A DNA stretch of 64,000 nucleotides, taken from contig DATCKN010000094.1 of the NCBI GenBank assembly GCA_036562185.1, forward strand, positions 1 through 64,000, read 5' to 3'. The notes below the pieces were generated by a model. That model ran no database searches, was not told the origin of the DNA, and saw only the letters and a program-made list of their open reading frames with translations. This DNA is from Thermoclostridium sp036562185. GTDB lineage: Bacteria > Bacillota > Clostridia > DSM-8532. The position numbers and the translations under genes are program-made. Of this stretch, positions 24,225 through 34,306 are shown piece by piece; within the stretch, counting starts at the first letter, position 1, and each line of letters opens with the position of its first letter.

Positions 24225-27200
24225 TTATTTACCGACATTATAGAGCCTGTAAAGCAGTTTGGCTGCCTCAGCCCTTGTGGCCTGCTGCGCAGGTCTGACT
24301 GTGTTTGTCTCCTGTTCGGGTATTATTCCGGCTTTTACTAATGAAGCGATATCCGGAACGGCATAGGAAGCAATTTCATTCTTATCGGCGATATTTTTGA
24401 GGTCTTCCACAGACCCTTCCTCCAGCTTGCTTACAAGCCTTAATGCCCTTGCAGCCATTACCATCATTTCCTGTCTCGTTATTGGTTCTCTCGGGCTTCC
24501 CATGTTATTGCCTGTACCCTTTACGATACCCAGTGCCTTTGCAATACCCATGCCTTCATAGAAATAATCGTCAGGATACACATCTGAAAAGTTTGAAACA
24601 ACACGTGCATTAAGCCCCAGTGCCCTGATAAGAAGCAATGTGAAATCGGCCCTTGTGAGATTATCTCCAGGTTTGAATGTGGTTGCAGATGTTCCTTTAA
24701 TTATTCCTCTGGAAGCGAGAATTTCAATTTCTTTTCTTGCCCAGTCATATCCGTCGAGATCTTCAAAAGTTTTAAAGGAATAAACCACTGCATACTTGCT
24801 GAAGTGGTAGGTAATAAATTCAACCGTTCCATTTTCGGCATTGTACCTGCCGGTTGGAACAGGCTCCGCATTTCCTGCTCCGTCGATATACCATACAACA
24901 ATGTTTTCAGGATTTTCCAGTTCTGCATCAGTAGGTTCGTATGGTATTGAAACCAATACAGGCGAATTGGGATTGTTAAATTTTATTGGTTCATTGTTCA
25001 GATACAGCGCAAGTTCAATGACAGGCCTGTTTCCTATTGCATTTTTAATGTTATCGGGCAGAGCACTGGTGTCTGCCATTCCAATCTTGAGGGTTATTTC
25101 TCCGGCATTGCCTGTGTAGGAGTTTGAAAGCATATTCCCGGGAATAATTATGGTGCCAAATGGAGTTCTAAGCTCTATTTTTTCATTAGTCGATCTGACT
25201 TTTGTCAGAATGGACGCATCAATGCTTAAAGCATAGGATATAGCGCCTTCTGCCTCGGGTATTTCAATCAGTACGGTCTTATCACCGTTTTCATCCGGCA
25301 GTGCATTTTCAAAAGCATTGCTGACTGCGCTCTTATTTATCTTCACCGACGCTTCCCGGGTATCTTCGTTAACGACAGGCTCGCCAACCTCAACAGTTTG
25401 TCTGGGAACAGCCGTTGGAGATGGGGCAGGTGTAGGTGTGGTTTGAGCTTCTTTTGATGGCCTGCTTCGGCCGCCCCCGCTTACGCCCGAAGATGAGCTT
25501 GTTGTTCCTGTAATTGTCGCAGCTTCAGAACGGTTGCCGCTGACATCATATGCATAGACCCTGAAGGTATATTTTGTTCCCGGGGTTAAACCGGTAACGG
25601 TGTATGATAAATTACCTGTTCTGCCCTTTAGTGTTTCATCCGTATATATTTCATAATCAACCATTGATTTGCCTGCCGCAGGCTCCCAGGTGAGGGTAAC
25701 GGATGTATTGCTAATGTTGGTAATACGCAGGTTAACCGGAGCAGAAGGGGCTGTTTTATCGGTATAGTATATCTTTGGTATTGCAAGCGCGCCGGCGAGA
25801 ACTTCATCCCGGATATCCTCCCCAAGGTAGAAGCTGATATGCGGCGGCTGGTTATATGCCACGTTTTGCCATGCGATACCCATACGGTAAACATGATCAT
25901 GCATTAATGTGTATATCCTGTACCCGGTAGGGATTGTTGTACTGTATATCCTGAGTTCTGTGCTGTCATCAGATGGCATAACCACTTCTTCACGCCAGTC
26001 ACCAAGTATATCTGCCTGAAGGGCTGGAGTTGCCTTTGTTCCATTGTTGCTTACGCAACCAGTAAATTCAATAATTGTATCTACATAATTCGTTTCTTCA
26101 TTGTATTTGGTTATGGATATATCATCCAGAAGCTCCTGTTGCAAATCTCCGTCCCAGTAAAGGGCGAAGTTCGCAGACAGGCCTAAAGCCCTCCAGTCAT
26201 CAGCCAAAACTTTACCTTTTACGTTGTATAGCCCGGAACCTTTTTGTATATCTGTGAAATCTGCAGTTCCCCAGAACTCATAGCCCGGTTCGGATGAGAT
26301 GTTCGCTGCCACACCACGGCCTGTATCTTTTGATGCATAATAGGACATAAATGTTTCGCCTGTTGCGGCATCCCTGTATTGCATGCTGGCTACCGCAGGA
26401 TCTTCAAAGACGCTGAAAACCTGCAATCCTTCCATATCCGGGTCAAAAGCACCTACATGCATTGCATCGCCGTGGGAGCCTTTTTCACGGTTCATCGCTC
26501 CATCCATTGCATATAACACCGTTCCGTCATGATCAAGGGTAAGTGCGCCTGCAATGATTTCATCAAAGCCGTCATTATCAATGTCTGCAACCGAAAGGTT
26601 GTGGTTTCCAAGGCCCATATACTGCCTGCCGTCCTTATCTGTATCGAATATCCATTCTGTTACCAGCTTGCCGTCCACAAGCTTGTATGCAACAAAAGTG
26701 GTTCTTTCGTAATAGCCTCTGCCGAATACCGCACTTGGGGTTTTGCCGTCAAGATATGCCACTGCCGCAAGGAAGCGGTCAGAACGGTTGTACCAGTCAT
26801 CACCCCACGCAATGGGGTTATAGTCTACCGGGAACTGGTATTCTATTGTATCAATCACTTTTCCTGTTTCCCCGTCAAATATGGAAATATATTCCGGTCC
26901 GCCTTCAACTTTTCCTGAATCATTTACATACCTGCCGTTATCTTCCTGATTTCCTATTTGACAAATGATTTTACTGCTGTCGAATATTCCGTTTGTAGCA
27001 CCGTAAACAGTTGTGCCGTCCGCAGTTTTTATAAACATTTCACTTCTGCCGTCACCGTCAAAGTCATAAACCAGGAATTGGTGGTAATGTGCTCCTGAAG
27101 TAAGGTTTAGTCCCATATCCATACGCCACAGAAGCGTTCCGTCCAGTTTGTATGCATCAAAAATTGTCGGCCCTGTTAAACCACTCTGCGAGCTGTCGAT

Positions 27201-29714
27201 GGCATTTGACGGGTACCATTTAACAATTATTTCATATTCCCCGTCACCGTCCAGATCGCCCACACTGGCATCGTTAAGGCTGTAGGTATAGGTTTCGCCG
27301 ATTCTGTTGACACCGTCGGCAGGTTTTTGAACCGGAATTGAAAGATAGTTCTTATCAACTGCAACTGATTCATCCGAACCGATGACATAATTACCCAGCA
27401 ATGTTTCTACCTTGTATGTATCACCTGCTTTTCCGCCTGAATCCAGGTAGTTTGTTGCCGAAAGAGGGGTATTGTTCAGTTTTTCTCCATTTCGATAAAT
27501 ATTGAATTTTACATCTCCGGCATATTCATCAGCACGCAATCTCCAGCTTATGAATATGCCATTACCGGATGACAGGGCTATTACACCTCTGTCCAGCCAT
27601 TCGGCCTGGCGGGTGTTGCCCGGAACCGGCAGACGGTTATATACATACAGTGTTGCAGTGCGGTTATATAGATTGTCATATTCTTCGGTCTCAGCGAGGA
27701 TTCCGACAAAGGTATAAACTCCTGTTACTTCCGGGTTCCACTCCTTGCCGGTTACCGTCCATCCGGCTACCGGAATATATACCCTTTCACCGCTTACAAG
27801 CCTTACAGGAACCTCTTCAGGCAGGCCAACTGAAGATATATCATCCGTAGTTTCACCAACATAAACACGGTGATATGGAAGTTTTTCAACATAAGCCACC
27901 GCGTTGGATGCCGCCGGGACAATATAAATGCCGAAATTGTCCAGGTATGTGGTCGAGGTAAGATTGTTTCCTGATGTCCGTATACCCTGGAGCTTGATAT
28001 TTTTGATATTACCATTAAAGCTGACGTTCTCGAGGGAGAGGTCATAAGTTTCTGTTATGCCGGCTTCCTTATCGGTAATATTGAATTTTAATTTACTTTC
28101 CTTTACATATATAAATATTTCAATGCCATACCATTTTTCAGGATTTGTAAATGATGTTTCTGTTGCATTCTGTGCACCAATATAAAATTTTAAAGGCGAA
28201 TTCCTTGTGTTATTAATTGTAAATATTGTGTTGCCCAGGCTGTCTTCAATTTTAAATTCCCCGCCGTTTTCATTCGGGTTTGAGCCTTTATCGTTAATTG
28301 GGCCGGGATACCAGTCGAATTTTACAAGTATCGTATTTCCCTGTGCTGCAGGTTCAAGTGTTTTGGTTGCAACTCGCCCGCCGGACTGGTTTGTTATCGA
28401 AAACCGGAGTTTGGGCGTGTTGTTTCCTGCAATATTGCCGGTGTCGACAGACAGTTCGGCACCTGATGTTGTAAATCCCCAGTTTGCAGGGATAACCGGG
28501 ATAATATCACCAAAGGTGGTATAATACTGATTTACAAAACCTTCTATTTCTGGAACGGGTTCTCCGGGTACAGTTTTGGTATATATTATGCCTTCTACAT
28601 TGTCCGGATTTGTTATTGCTACAAAGCCATCCAGGACAAATGCTGATCTAAAAGCAAAAATGCCCGGTACAGAGCTGTTGAAGTCTTCACAGTCCCAAGT
28701 TATCGGAATTGTCCTTTTTCCTCCGTCATCAAGAAGCACTTCAAAACTTGTCGGAAACAGCGTAATTACATCTTTTTTCGCTGAACCCATTGGAACAGTT
28801 ATTGAATTCTCATAACCGGACAAAATCGAAACGATCTTTTTAACAGCCGGTTCGGGTGCAGTTGTACCTGAACCATAAATTAAAATGTTGTCCAGCCCGG
28901 TTTCAAACGTCAATGACTGTCCGGACGCCCTGTTACCGTTTATCGCCATTTTGCCTATATCGTTTTTATGGTTTACATCGATAAGGCTGATACCTGTTAC
29001 TGCAAAACTGTTTGCCGGATTGTCCCGGTCTTTTACGGTGAAAGAGACTTCCCTGTTTTCAAAATCAAATCTGACATCAACCGAAAGCCACTTGCTGTTT
29101 GTGCTTACGCCGGTAACGTCCATTGTATCTGAAATATTGTCACCCGTTGAACCAACACCGTATTTTATATCACCGTTTGTGCCACCGGCTTTAACAATTC
29201 TGAAAATTGGATTGTTGGCAGAATCGCTGAACAGGATTTCACTGGAGTTTGAACTTGTTGAAACGTTTCCTGGTTTCCAGTCGAACTGAACAATAACCTT
29301 TGAATGATTTATTGGCTGCTCAAAAGTTTTTGTTGCGCTTCTGGCGCCTGACTGCCCGCTAACACCTGCTTTCAGATATTTTCCGTCATCGGTTGCAATT
29401 GCGGGATTGGCATTTCCGGAAAAGCCCCAGACATCAGAATTTTCAAAGTCTGTTCCGATAAGATATGTATACCCTTCAATATCGGGTATTGGAGTAGTTT
29501 GATACACATCTTCCTGAACGGTAATTTGAGCTGCTGCTTCTAATCCCCCGATGTCTGCATTCTCAAAATCAGTACCTGTAAGCCGGCTGAACTCAGTGAG
29601 GTCAGTGTTTTCAAAGCTGTCAGCAAAACTTAGGGGAATTACAGACAGGAAGATTGCAATTGATAATACAGCAGACAGGAATTTTCCCGCTTTTTTAACT
29701 TTCATTTCTTTCAT
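24225..29714 (-). CDS. Secreted, S-layer-anchored rhamnogalacturonan lyase (PL11), multidomain
   Basis: An 1829-residue protein that should cleave the rhamnogalacturonan-I backbone of pectin by beta-elimination. A signal peptide is seen at residues 1-31 (FLSAVLSIAIFLSVIPLSFA). Two similar beta-sandwich modules follow (about 60-280 and 395-600, both with GARSATKTFE/GGRVATKTLE and a Q/K-F-D-W-K/Y-P-G motif), separated by an Ig-like segment. The PL11 catalytic domain spans about 700-1310 (RQAEWLDRGVIALSSGNGIF, VGDLDGDGEYEIIVKW, DFDGDGRSEMFIK: D-x-D-G-D-G calcium loops). A fibronectin III domain (about 1315-1405), a Thr/Pro linker, an unassigned 200-residue segment and three SLH repeats (about 1650-1829) follow. 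SLH repeats attach proteins to cell-wall polymers. It appears to be a single-gene transcript. Confidence 0.92.
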   Translation of the reverse strand: MKEMKVKKAGKFLSAVLSIAIFLSVIPLSFADSFENTDLTEFSRLTGTDFENADIGGLEAAAQITVQEDVYQTTPIPDIEGYTYLIGTDFENSDVWGFSGNANPAIATDDGKYLKAGVSGQSGARSATKTFEQPINHSKVIVQFDWKPGNVSTSSNSSEILFSDSANNPIFRIVKAGGTNGDIKYGVGSTGDNISDTMDVTGVSTNSKWLSVDVRFDFENREVSFTVKDRDNPANSFAVTGISLIDVNHKNDIGKMAINGNRASGQSLTFETGLDNILIYGSGTTAPEPAVKKIVSILSGYENSITVPMGSAKKDVITLFPTSFEVLLDDGGKRTIPITWDCEDFNSSVPGIFAFRSAFVLDGFVAITNPDNVEGIIYTKTVPGEPVPEIEGFVNQYYTTFGDIIPVIPANWGFTTSGAELSVDTGNIAGNNTPKLRFSITNQSGGRVATKTLEPAAQGNTILVKFDWYPGPINDKGSNPNENGGEFKIEDSLGNTIFTINNTRNSPLKFYIGAQNATETSFTNPEKWYGIEIFIYVKESKLKFNITDKEAGITETYDLSLENVSFNGNIKNIKLQGIRTSGNNLTSTTYLDNFGIYIVPAASNAVAYVEKLPYHRVYVGETTDDISSVGLPEEVPVRLVSGERVYIPVAGWTVTGKEWNPEVTGVYTFVGILAETEEYDNLYNRTATLYVYNRLPVPGNTRQAEWLDRGVIALSSGNGIFISWRLRADEYAGDVKFNIYRNGEKLNNTPLSATNYLDSGGKAGDTYKVETLLGNYVIGSDESVAVDKNYLSIPVQKPADGVNRIGETYTYSLNDASVGDLDGDGEYEIIVKWYPSNAIDSSQSGLTGPTIFDAYKLDGTLLWRMDMGLNLTSGAHYHQFLVYDFDGDGRSEMFIKTADGTTVYGATNGIFDSSKIICQIGNQEDNGRYVNDSGKVEGGPEYISIFDGETGKVIDTIEYQFPVDYNPIAWGDDWYNRSDRFLAAVAYLDGKTPSAVFGRGYYERTTFVAYKLVDGKLVTEWIFDTDKDGRQYMGLGNHNLSVADIDNDGFDEIIAGALTLDHDGTVLYAMDGAMNREKGSHGDAMHVGAFDPDMEGLQVFSVFEDPAVASMQYRDAATGETFMSYYASKDTGRGVAANISSEPGYEFWGTADFTDIQKGSGLYNVKGKVLADDWRALGLSANFALYWDGDLQQELLDDISITKYNEETNYVDTIIEFTGCVSNNGTKATPALQADILGDWREEVVMPSDDSTELRIYSTTIPTGYRIYTLMHDHVYRMGIAWQNVAYNQPPHISFYLGEDIRDEVLAGALAIPKIYYTDKTAPSAPVNLRITNISNTSVTLTWEPAAGKSMVDYEIYTDETLKGRTGNLSYTVTGLTPGTKYTFRVYAYDVSGNRSEAATITGTTSSSSGVSGGGRSRPSKEAQTTPTPAPSPTAVPRQTVEVGEPVVNEDTREASVKINKSAVSNAFENALPDENGDKTVLIEIPEAEGAISYALSIDASILTKVRSTNEKIELRTPFGTIIIPGNMLSNSYTGNAGEITLKIGMADTSALPDNIKNAIGNRPVIELALYLNNEPIKFNNPNSPVLVSIPYEPTDAELENPENIVVWYIDGAGNAEPVPTGRYNAENGTVEFITYHFSKYAVVYSFKTFEDLDGYDWARKEIEILASRGIIKGTSATTFKPGDNLTRADFTLLLIRALGLNARVVSNFSDVYPDDYFYEGMGIAKALGIVKGTGNNMGSPREPITRQEMMVMAARALRLVSKLEEGSVEDLKNIADKNEIASYAVPDIASLVKAGIIPEQETNTVRPAQQATRAEAAKLLYRLYNVGK

Positions 29715-30117
29715 CCTTTCTTTTATATTGGTTTTGGTTTATGTTAACAAGCAGTGCAATAAGTATGGTCAGGAAATGTGCTGCTGCTTGTTAAAAACGA
29801 ATGTGGCAATTTGATAAGAATCAATAATTTGTGCGATATTATCATAATAAATAGATTAACTTGCATAAAGATCCAGAAAATTTAAATGGATTCACTTTTG
29901 ATCCTTTGTATGAAATCAGCCTGAAACGGATGCACAGTTAAATATTTCGCATGGAAGATGGCAACTGGATCAATATTATTAATAAGGCAACATATTTTGG
30001 TGTTTAAAAAGGAGATAACAGTGATTGATAAAGGAAATGGCAATAAAGAGGATCAAAAGTGATACCTGATGATCATATTTAAAAAATAATGCCAAAATAA
30101 ACTTGCATAATCAGTAT
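29715..30117. other. Intergenic region between the PL11 lyase and the AraC-type regulator
   Basis: About 400 bp that should contain the promoter for the leftward lyase gene. I found no convincing -35/-10 pair, repeat or small gene. An AAAGGATG site lies just upstream of ATG 29714. Confidence 0.4.
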
Positions 30118-32421
30118 TTAAATTTTCTTGTATTCGGATGGAGTTATTCCCTCATATTTTTTGAAATAACGTTTAAAGCTTTGAAGATTGCTATACCCAA
30201 CACTTTCAGCAATTTTCTGTAATGTCAGGTTGCTGTTTTTTATCAGGTTTTTGGCTTTTTCTATTCGGTATGTGTTAAGATAGTCGGTCATACTCATGTT
30301 CAGATTTTCATTGTAAAGCCTTCGCAGGTAGGAGTAGCTGACACCAATCCTGTCGGCAAGTTCCTGAAAGTTTATGTTTTCTTTATAATGCTCGTGAATA
30401 TAGTCCTGGACTTTCAGAATATACTTGTTCTGACCGGTTTTACGAATCCTGGTGTATTCAACGATTGAAACGCATATATTTTTAATCCAGTGCTGAATTT
30501 CATCCAGGGTTTCAAGTGTTGACAGGTGCTGGTACAGAGTTTTGTCGGTTGAAAACACTTCGCCCGGGTTCAGGTGCTCATTGAGCATATATTTTATAAT
30601 ACTGCCTGTTAAATGATTTATTATTTGCAGTATATTATCATGAGACAGTTTTTTCTCACGGATTTCGCTGAAGAAAACGTCAACCGATTCCATAAGCTCT
30701 TCCGAATTTCCGAGTTTTAAAAAGTTAAAAATATGTTTCTCGGTAGCGGCAGGATAATAATACTCATCGTTTTGCCTGTCATCTATGTTCCATGCCGCTA
30801 TTATTCTATCGCTTCCGCAAACCAGCCGGTATTTTAAAAGGTTTTTTGCTTCTTCAAAACTGGTTTCAACGTTTTCACTGCCCCTGTAACAGTTGCCGAT
30901 TGTTATTGTAAACGTGCCGTCATATACTTCATACGCTTTTAATTTAATTTCATGAAGTAATCTGATGATGTTAGATTTAAAAGAGGATACCGATTCTGAG
31001 GACAGATTTGCAACAATTGCCATACCGCTTTTTTCATGCTGGACTCCGGTACATTTATATGAACTCATCATATCCAGAAACAGTTTCAGAATTAATTCTT
31101 TTGTGTAATATGTTTCCTCGTTTGAAAGCCTTCGTGTAAAGGAATAGAAATTATCGATCGTAATTAAAATACATGAATAATATTCTTCATTAAAGGGTAA
31201 ATACTGCATCGTGTCCAGGTCCGCTTTACCCTTTAAAAGGGACAGGAGACTGTTTTCACGAAGTTTCCGTGCGTTATGCTCATACAAACTTCGTAACCGG
31301 TTTCCCTGTTTTAAAACATCATTCAGTGCATTTGATATAACATCCATATCATTTTTATTATTTTCAACAGTAATTCCTTTTTGCAGGCGGATTTTTTCCA
31401 CAATGTTCTTTACCGGATTGTACAGGCTGCGGGAAATGAAATAGCAGACGGGTATGCCGATTACAGTCATTATAAAGGCAATTACAAGAATAATGCTGCG
31501 AAATACATTAAAATTAGTCAGGAATTCCTGAATAGAACATTCATTCAGATAAATCCACCCATTGTAGCCTGATTTGGCATAAATCACAATATAATTTTCT
31601 TTACCGATTTTTGTCTGAATAAATCCGGAAGATTTATCCGACGAGAGTATTTCAGAAATATATCCACGGTCCGATATATTTGTGGTTACAATATTGTTCA
31701 CAGAGCTTAATATAACAATACCGTCAGAGCTTATTACAGTAATCTCCCCGGTGGACTTTAACACACCCTGATCCAAAACCTTGCCCAGTTCGTCTTCTTT
31801 TATGTTAATAACCAGAAGCCCCTGAAAAGAAGATGTATATGTTACGGGATAAACCATTGTAATAACCCTGTTTGTTCCGGTAAGGCCGCTTTTTGCAGAG
31901 CTTTCCCGTGTGACAGGAATCCCGACTTCCCTTGTTTCCATCCAGAGAATGTTTTTCTTTTTTCTTTTATATTCATCAATCCAAGCGGTGTCATAAAATT
32001 CTGGCCTGCTAAAAATGAGCATATCAGATGTATAAATTACTTCTCTGTTATAATCGTATAAATATATTGATTGGATGTTTTTATTTGATATTTTCGTATT
32101 GTAAAGCAGTTTCAGAACATCGGAAATTATTGAAACGTTTCTGCCGGTATCCGGGTCATTGCCGGTTAACATGTTGAGGCCTTCAATGGTCTTGTTCAGC
32201 GCAATTTGCTTTGCATCGTTCTGAATTTCATCAAGGCATGCTTCAACGAATCCCTGCGCCATGTAAAGTTTTTCTGTACCCGAGTTAATCAATCCTTCCC
32301 TGAAAAAGGACAGAGTATAGTAATAATAAGTGGTACTTACTATCAGAACAGGAATTACCATTATGAGAACAAAAGCTATAAACAGTTTAAAAAATACCGG
32401 AATGGATATATTCTGTTTCAT
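30118..32421 (-). CDS. Membrane-bound Cache/AraC transcriptional regulator
   Basis: A 767-residue protein. A membrane helix (residues about 10-32, FKLFIAFVLIMVIPVLIVST) and a second one (about 305-327, SIILVIAFIMTVIGIPVCYF) enclose an extracellular sensor of the Cache type. A linker follows, and residues about 665-767 carry a double AraC helix-turn-helix: YIHEHYKENINFQELADRIG, SYLRRLYNENLNMSMTDYLN and NLTLQKIAESVGYSNLQSFK. This layout fuses sensing outside with DNA binding inside and typically controls polysaccharide-use genes. It is encoded 24 bp after the binding-protein gene, on the same strand, and upstream of the lyase. Confidence 0.9.
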   Translation of the reverse strand: MKQNISIPVFFKLFIAFVLIMVIPVLIVSTTYYYYTLSFFREGLINSGTEKLYMAQGFVEACLDEIQNDAKQIALNKTIEGLNMLTGNDPDTGRNVSIISDVLKLLYNTKISNKNIQSIYLYDYNREVIYTSDMLIFSRPEFYDTAWIDEYKRKKKNILWMETREVGIPVTRESSAKSGLTGTNRVITMVYPVTYTSSFQGLLVINIKEDELGKVLDQGVLKSTGEITVISSDGIVILSSVNNIVTTNISDRGYISEILSSDKSSGFIQTKIGKENYIVIYAKSGYNGWIYLNECSIQEFLTNFNVFRSIILVIAFIMTVIGIPVCYFISRSLYNPVKNIVEKIRLQKGITVENNKNDMDVISNALNDVLKQGNRLRSLYEHNARKLRENSLLSLLKGKADLDTMQYLPFNEEYYSCILITIDNFYSFTRRLSNEETYYTKELILKLFLDMMSSYKCTGVQHEKSGMAIVANLSSESVSSFKSNIIRLLHEIKLKAYEVYDGTFTITIGNCYRGSENVETSFEEAKNLLKYRLVCGSDRIIAAWNIDDRQNDEYYYPAATEKHIFNFLKLGNSEELMESVDVFFSEIREKKLSHDNILQIINHLTGSIIKYMLNEHLNPGEVFSTDKTLYQHLSTLETLDEIQHWIKNICVSIVEYTRIRKTGQNKYILKVQDYIHEHYKENINFQELADRIGVSYSYLRRLYNENLNMSMTDYLNTYRIEKAKNLIKNSNLTLQKIAESVGYSNLQSFKRYFKKYEGITPSEYKKI

Positions 32422-32445
32422 TGCCTGGAGCTCCGAATTCTGTTA

Positions 32446-33951
32446 TCAGTCTTTCCTTTCCCTGTAAAGAGTATTGACTTCCCGGATGTATTCCTCACCA
32501 CCGCTTTTAAGCCAGGTCTGAATGATGCCGTTAAATTCGGTTTCATCAATTTCTCCGGTAATAAATTTAATTCTGGCATTGTTAATGAGGCTGTCCAGGA
32601 AATTGCCCTTGATATAATAAATCTCAGACGTAAATGGTTCTGCAGGATTGGATACCAGGATTCTTTCATTTTCTGCCTGTATTTTTTCAATCTTTTCCCT
32701 TAGACCGCTTGTTTCAACAGGAGTGGTTAAGTCCTTCGGAATAAACGTCAACAGCATCGACAGATCGTTTCTTTCTGTTTCCGAAACACCTTCTGCAATT
32801 TCTCTGATTACCACGCCATCCCGGACAACATAATGTCTGCCTTCGATTCCATGGTATAGTAAATCCTGGGCTTCGCGCTCATTTAGTTTATCCATGAACT
32901 GAAGAATCCGATCAATTTCATAGTCGCTTTTCCCATTGGCCGATATTGCATAAAATCCGTTATATCCTGATGTGGAAAGGCTCTTCATACCTTTTTTCCC
33001 GGCCACGGCACCGAATAATCCTATCTCAAAATTTTCAAGACCTATCCTTTCCATGCGGGATAAAAGAGTGTTTGCCCTGTCAAGGACATCAACAATACAG
33101 CCTGCTTGTCCATTTACAAACGGATCATTGAAATATGCCGGATCAAAAAACAAAAAATCCTGGTTTACAAGTTTTTCTTCATACAACTTTCTTAAAAACC
33201 AAAGCGATTCCATATATTCGGGGGTAAGATGGGCAGGTACCAGTTCGCCTTCGGAATTCTCGCCCCATACTTTCGGAACACCAAACCAGGTCTGAATGAT
33301 ATCAAGAGAGACGGCTGAACTTGTAAGAATAAGCCCGTATGTATCATCAGTATTGTTCCTGTCAGGGTCCCCACAGGTGAAACCTTTGAGCATATTGTAA
33401 AAATCCTCGATGGTTTCAGGCTCTTTCATGCCTATATTCTCAAGCCAGTCTTTCCGGTATATGGCGCCATATCTGCCCAGTATGCGCATTCTTGGAATGC
33501 CATATAATTTATTGTCGATTAGAATATTATTCATTACCAACCGGTTCATCTGCCTTAAGTTTTTATAATTATTGAGTTTTGGGCCAATTTCAGCAAAAGC
33601 TCCTGCCCTGGCGGCATTAATTACACTGTAAGACTTTGATGTTACAAGCATTACATCAGGCAAATCTCCTGAAGCAAGAATTAAATTCATCTGGTCTTCA
33701 TAACTGGAATTGCTTACCCATTGAATAATAAGTTTTGATCCTGTAAATTCTTCAATAGCTTTGACAACAGGACTTTCACCTGAGGCAGGGTTTTTTGTGA
33801 AGGCGGTCGTCATAATTGTTATGGAAAAGGAATCTGCATAGCTCTGCTGAAAAGGCTGAAAAGACATAACAGCATTGTTATGCGTACAAGCTGTAAGCAA
33901 AAGCAATATTAGAGCAGAAAAAATCAGGCGGGTGATTTTAAAATGCTTCAT
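32446..33951 (-). CDS. Extracellular solute-binding lipoprotein (ABC transporter family)
   Basis: A 501-residue protein with a lipoprotein signal: IFSALILLLLTAC places the lipidated Cys at residue 22. SVVKAIEEFTGSKLI-type and LASGDLPDVMLVTSKSY segments, then YRKDWLENIGMKEPETIEDF, are typical of family-1 oligosaccharide-binding proteins of the LplA/YtcQ type, which deliver sugars to an ABC permease. No permease or ATPase genes are adjacent. The following gene is a Cache/AraC regulator 24 bp away, so the protein may pass ligand information to that regulator or work with a distant permease. The ATG has only a weak ribosome binding site. Confidence 0.88.
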   Translation of the reverse strand: MKHFKITRLIFSALILLLLTACTHNNAVMSFQPFQQSYADSFSITIMTTAFTKNPASGESPVVKAIEEFTGSKLIIQWVSNSSYEDQMNLILASGDLPDVMLVTSKSYSVINAARAGAFAEIGPKLNNYKNLRQMNRLVMNNILIDNKLYGIPRMRILGRYGAIYRKDWLENIGMKEPETIEDFYNMLKGFTCGDPDRNNTDDTYGLILTSSAVSLDIIQTWFGVPKVWGENSEGELVPAHLTPEYMESLWFLRKLYEEKLVNQDFLFFDPAYFNDPFVNGQAGCIVDVLDRANTLLSRMERIGLENFEIGLFGAVAGKKGMKSLSTSGYNGFYAISANGKSDYEIDRILQFMDKLNEREAQDLLYHGIEGRHYVVRDGVVIREIAEGVSETERNDLSMLLTFIPKDLTTPVETSGLREKIEKIQAENERILVSNPAEPFTSEIYYIKGNFLDSLINNARIKFITGEIDETEFNGIIQTWLKSGGEEYIREVNTLYRERKD

Positions 33952-34306
33952 ATATATTCACTCATTTTAGTTATTTTAAACCGAGATTTATTACTATTAT
34001 AATAATTTCTTATAAATTTTACAAATTTCCACTGTGGCAGATCAATATTATTATGCAATTTAGGAACGTCACTTCGTATTCCGGAACTGAACCTGCAATC
34101 TTTGCCAAATGCAGTATAGCTGCTGAAAGAAGATGCTGTGAACTCTGCCGGATACTTTTCCGGTCCGCAAATAAATGACATTGCCTTTTTAAATGTTTTG
34201 TTTGACATATGTACCTTATCTTATGTAATATATATTAAGTATTTTTTTGATTAATTTACTGCTGAAAAAGCAGGCTTACATAATGAAATGTTCGGAGGAA
34301 ACACCA

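Noticed and set aside
29890..29930. A TGAAACGGATGCA stretch upstream of the PL11 gene resembling a catabolite (cre) site
   Set aside because: It is one base short and off at key positions from the 14-bp cre pattern; not enough to claim catabolite control.
33948..34208. An 86-codon minus-strand frame ending with an ATGA overlap at the binding-protein start
   Set aside because: No ribosome binding site at its ATG, composition not protein-like and no motif; the overlap with the next start is probably chance. Kept as a weak possibility only.
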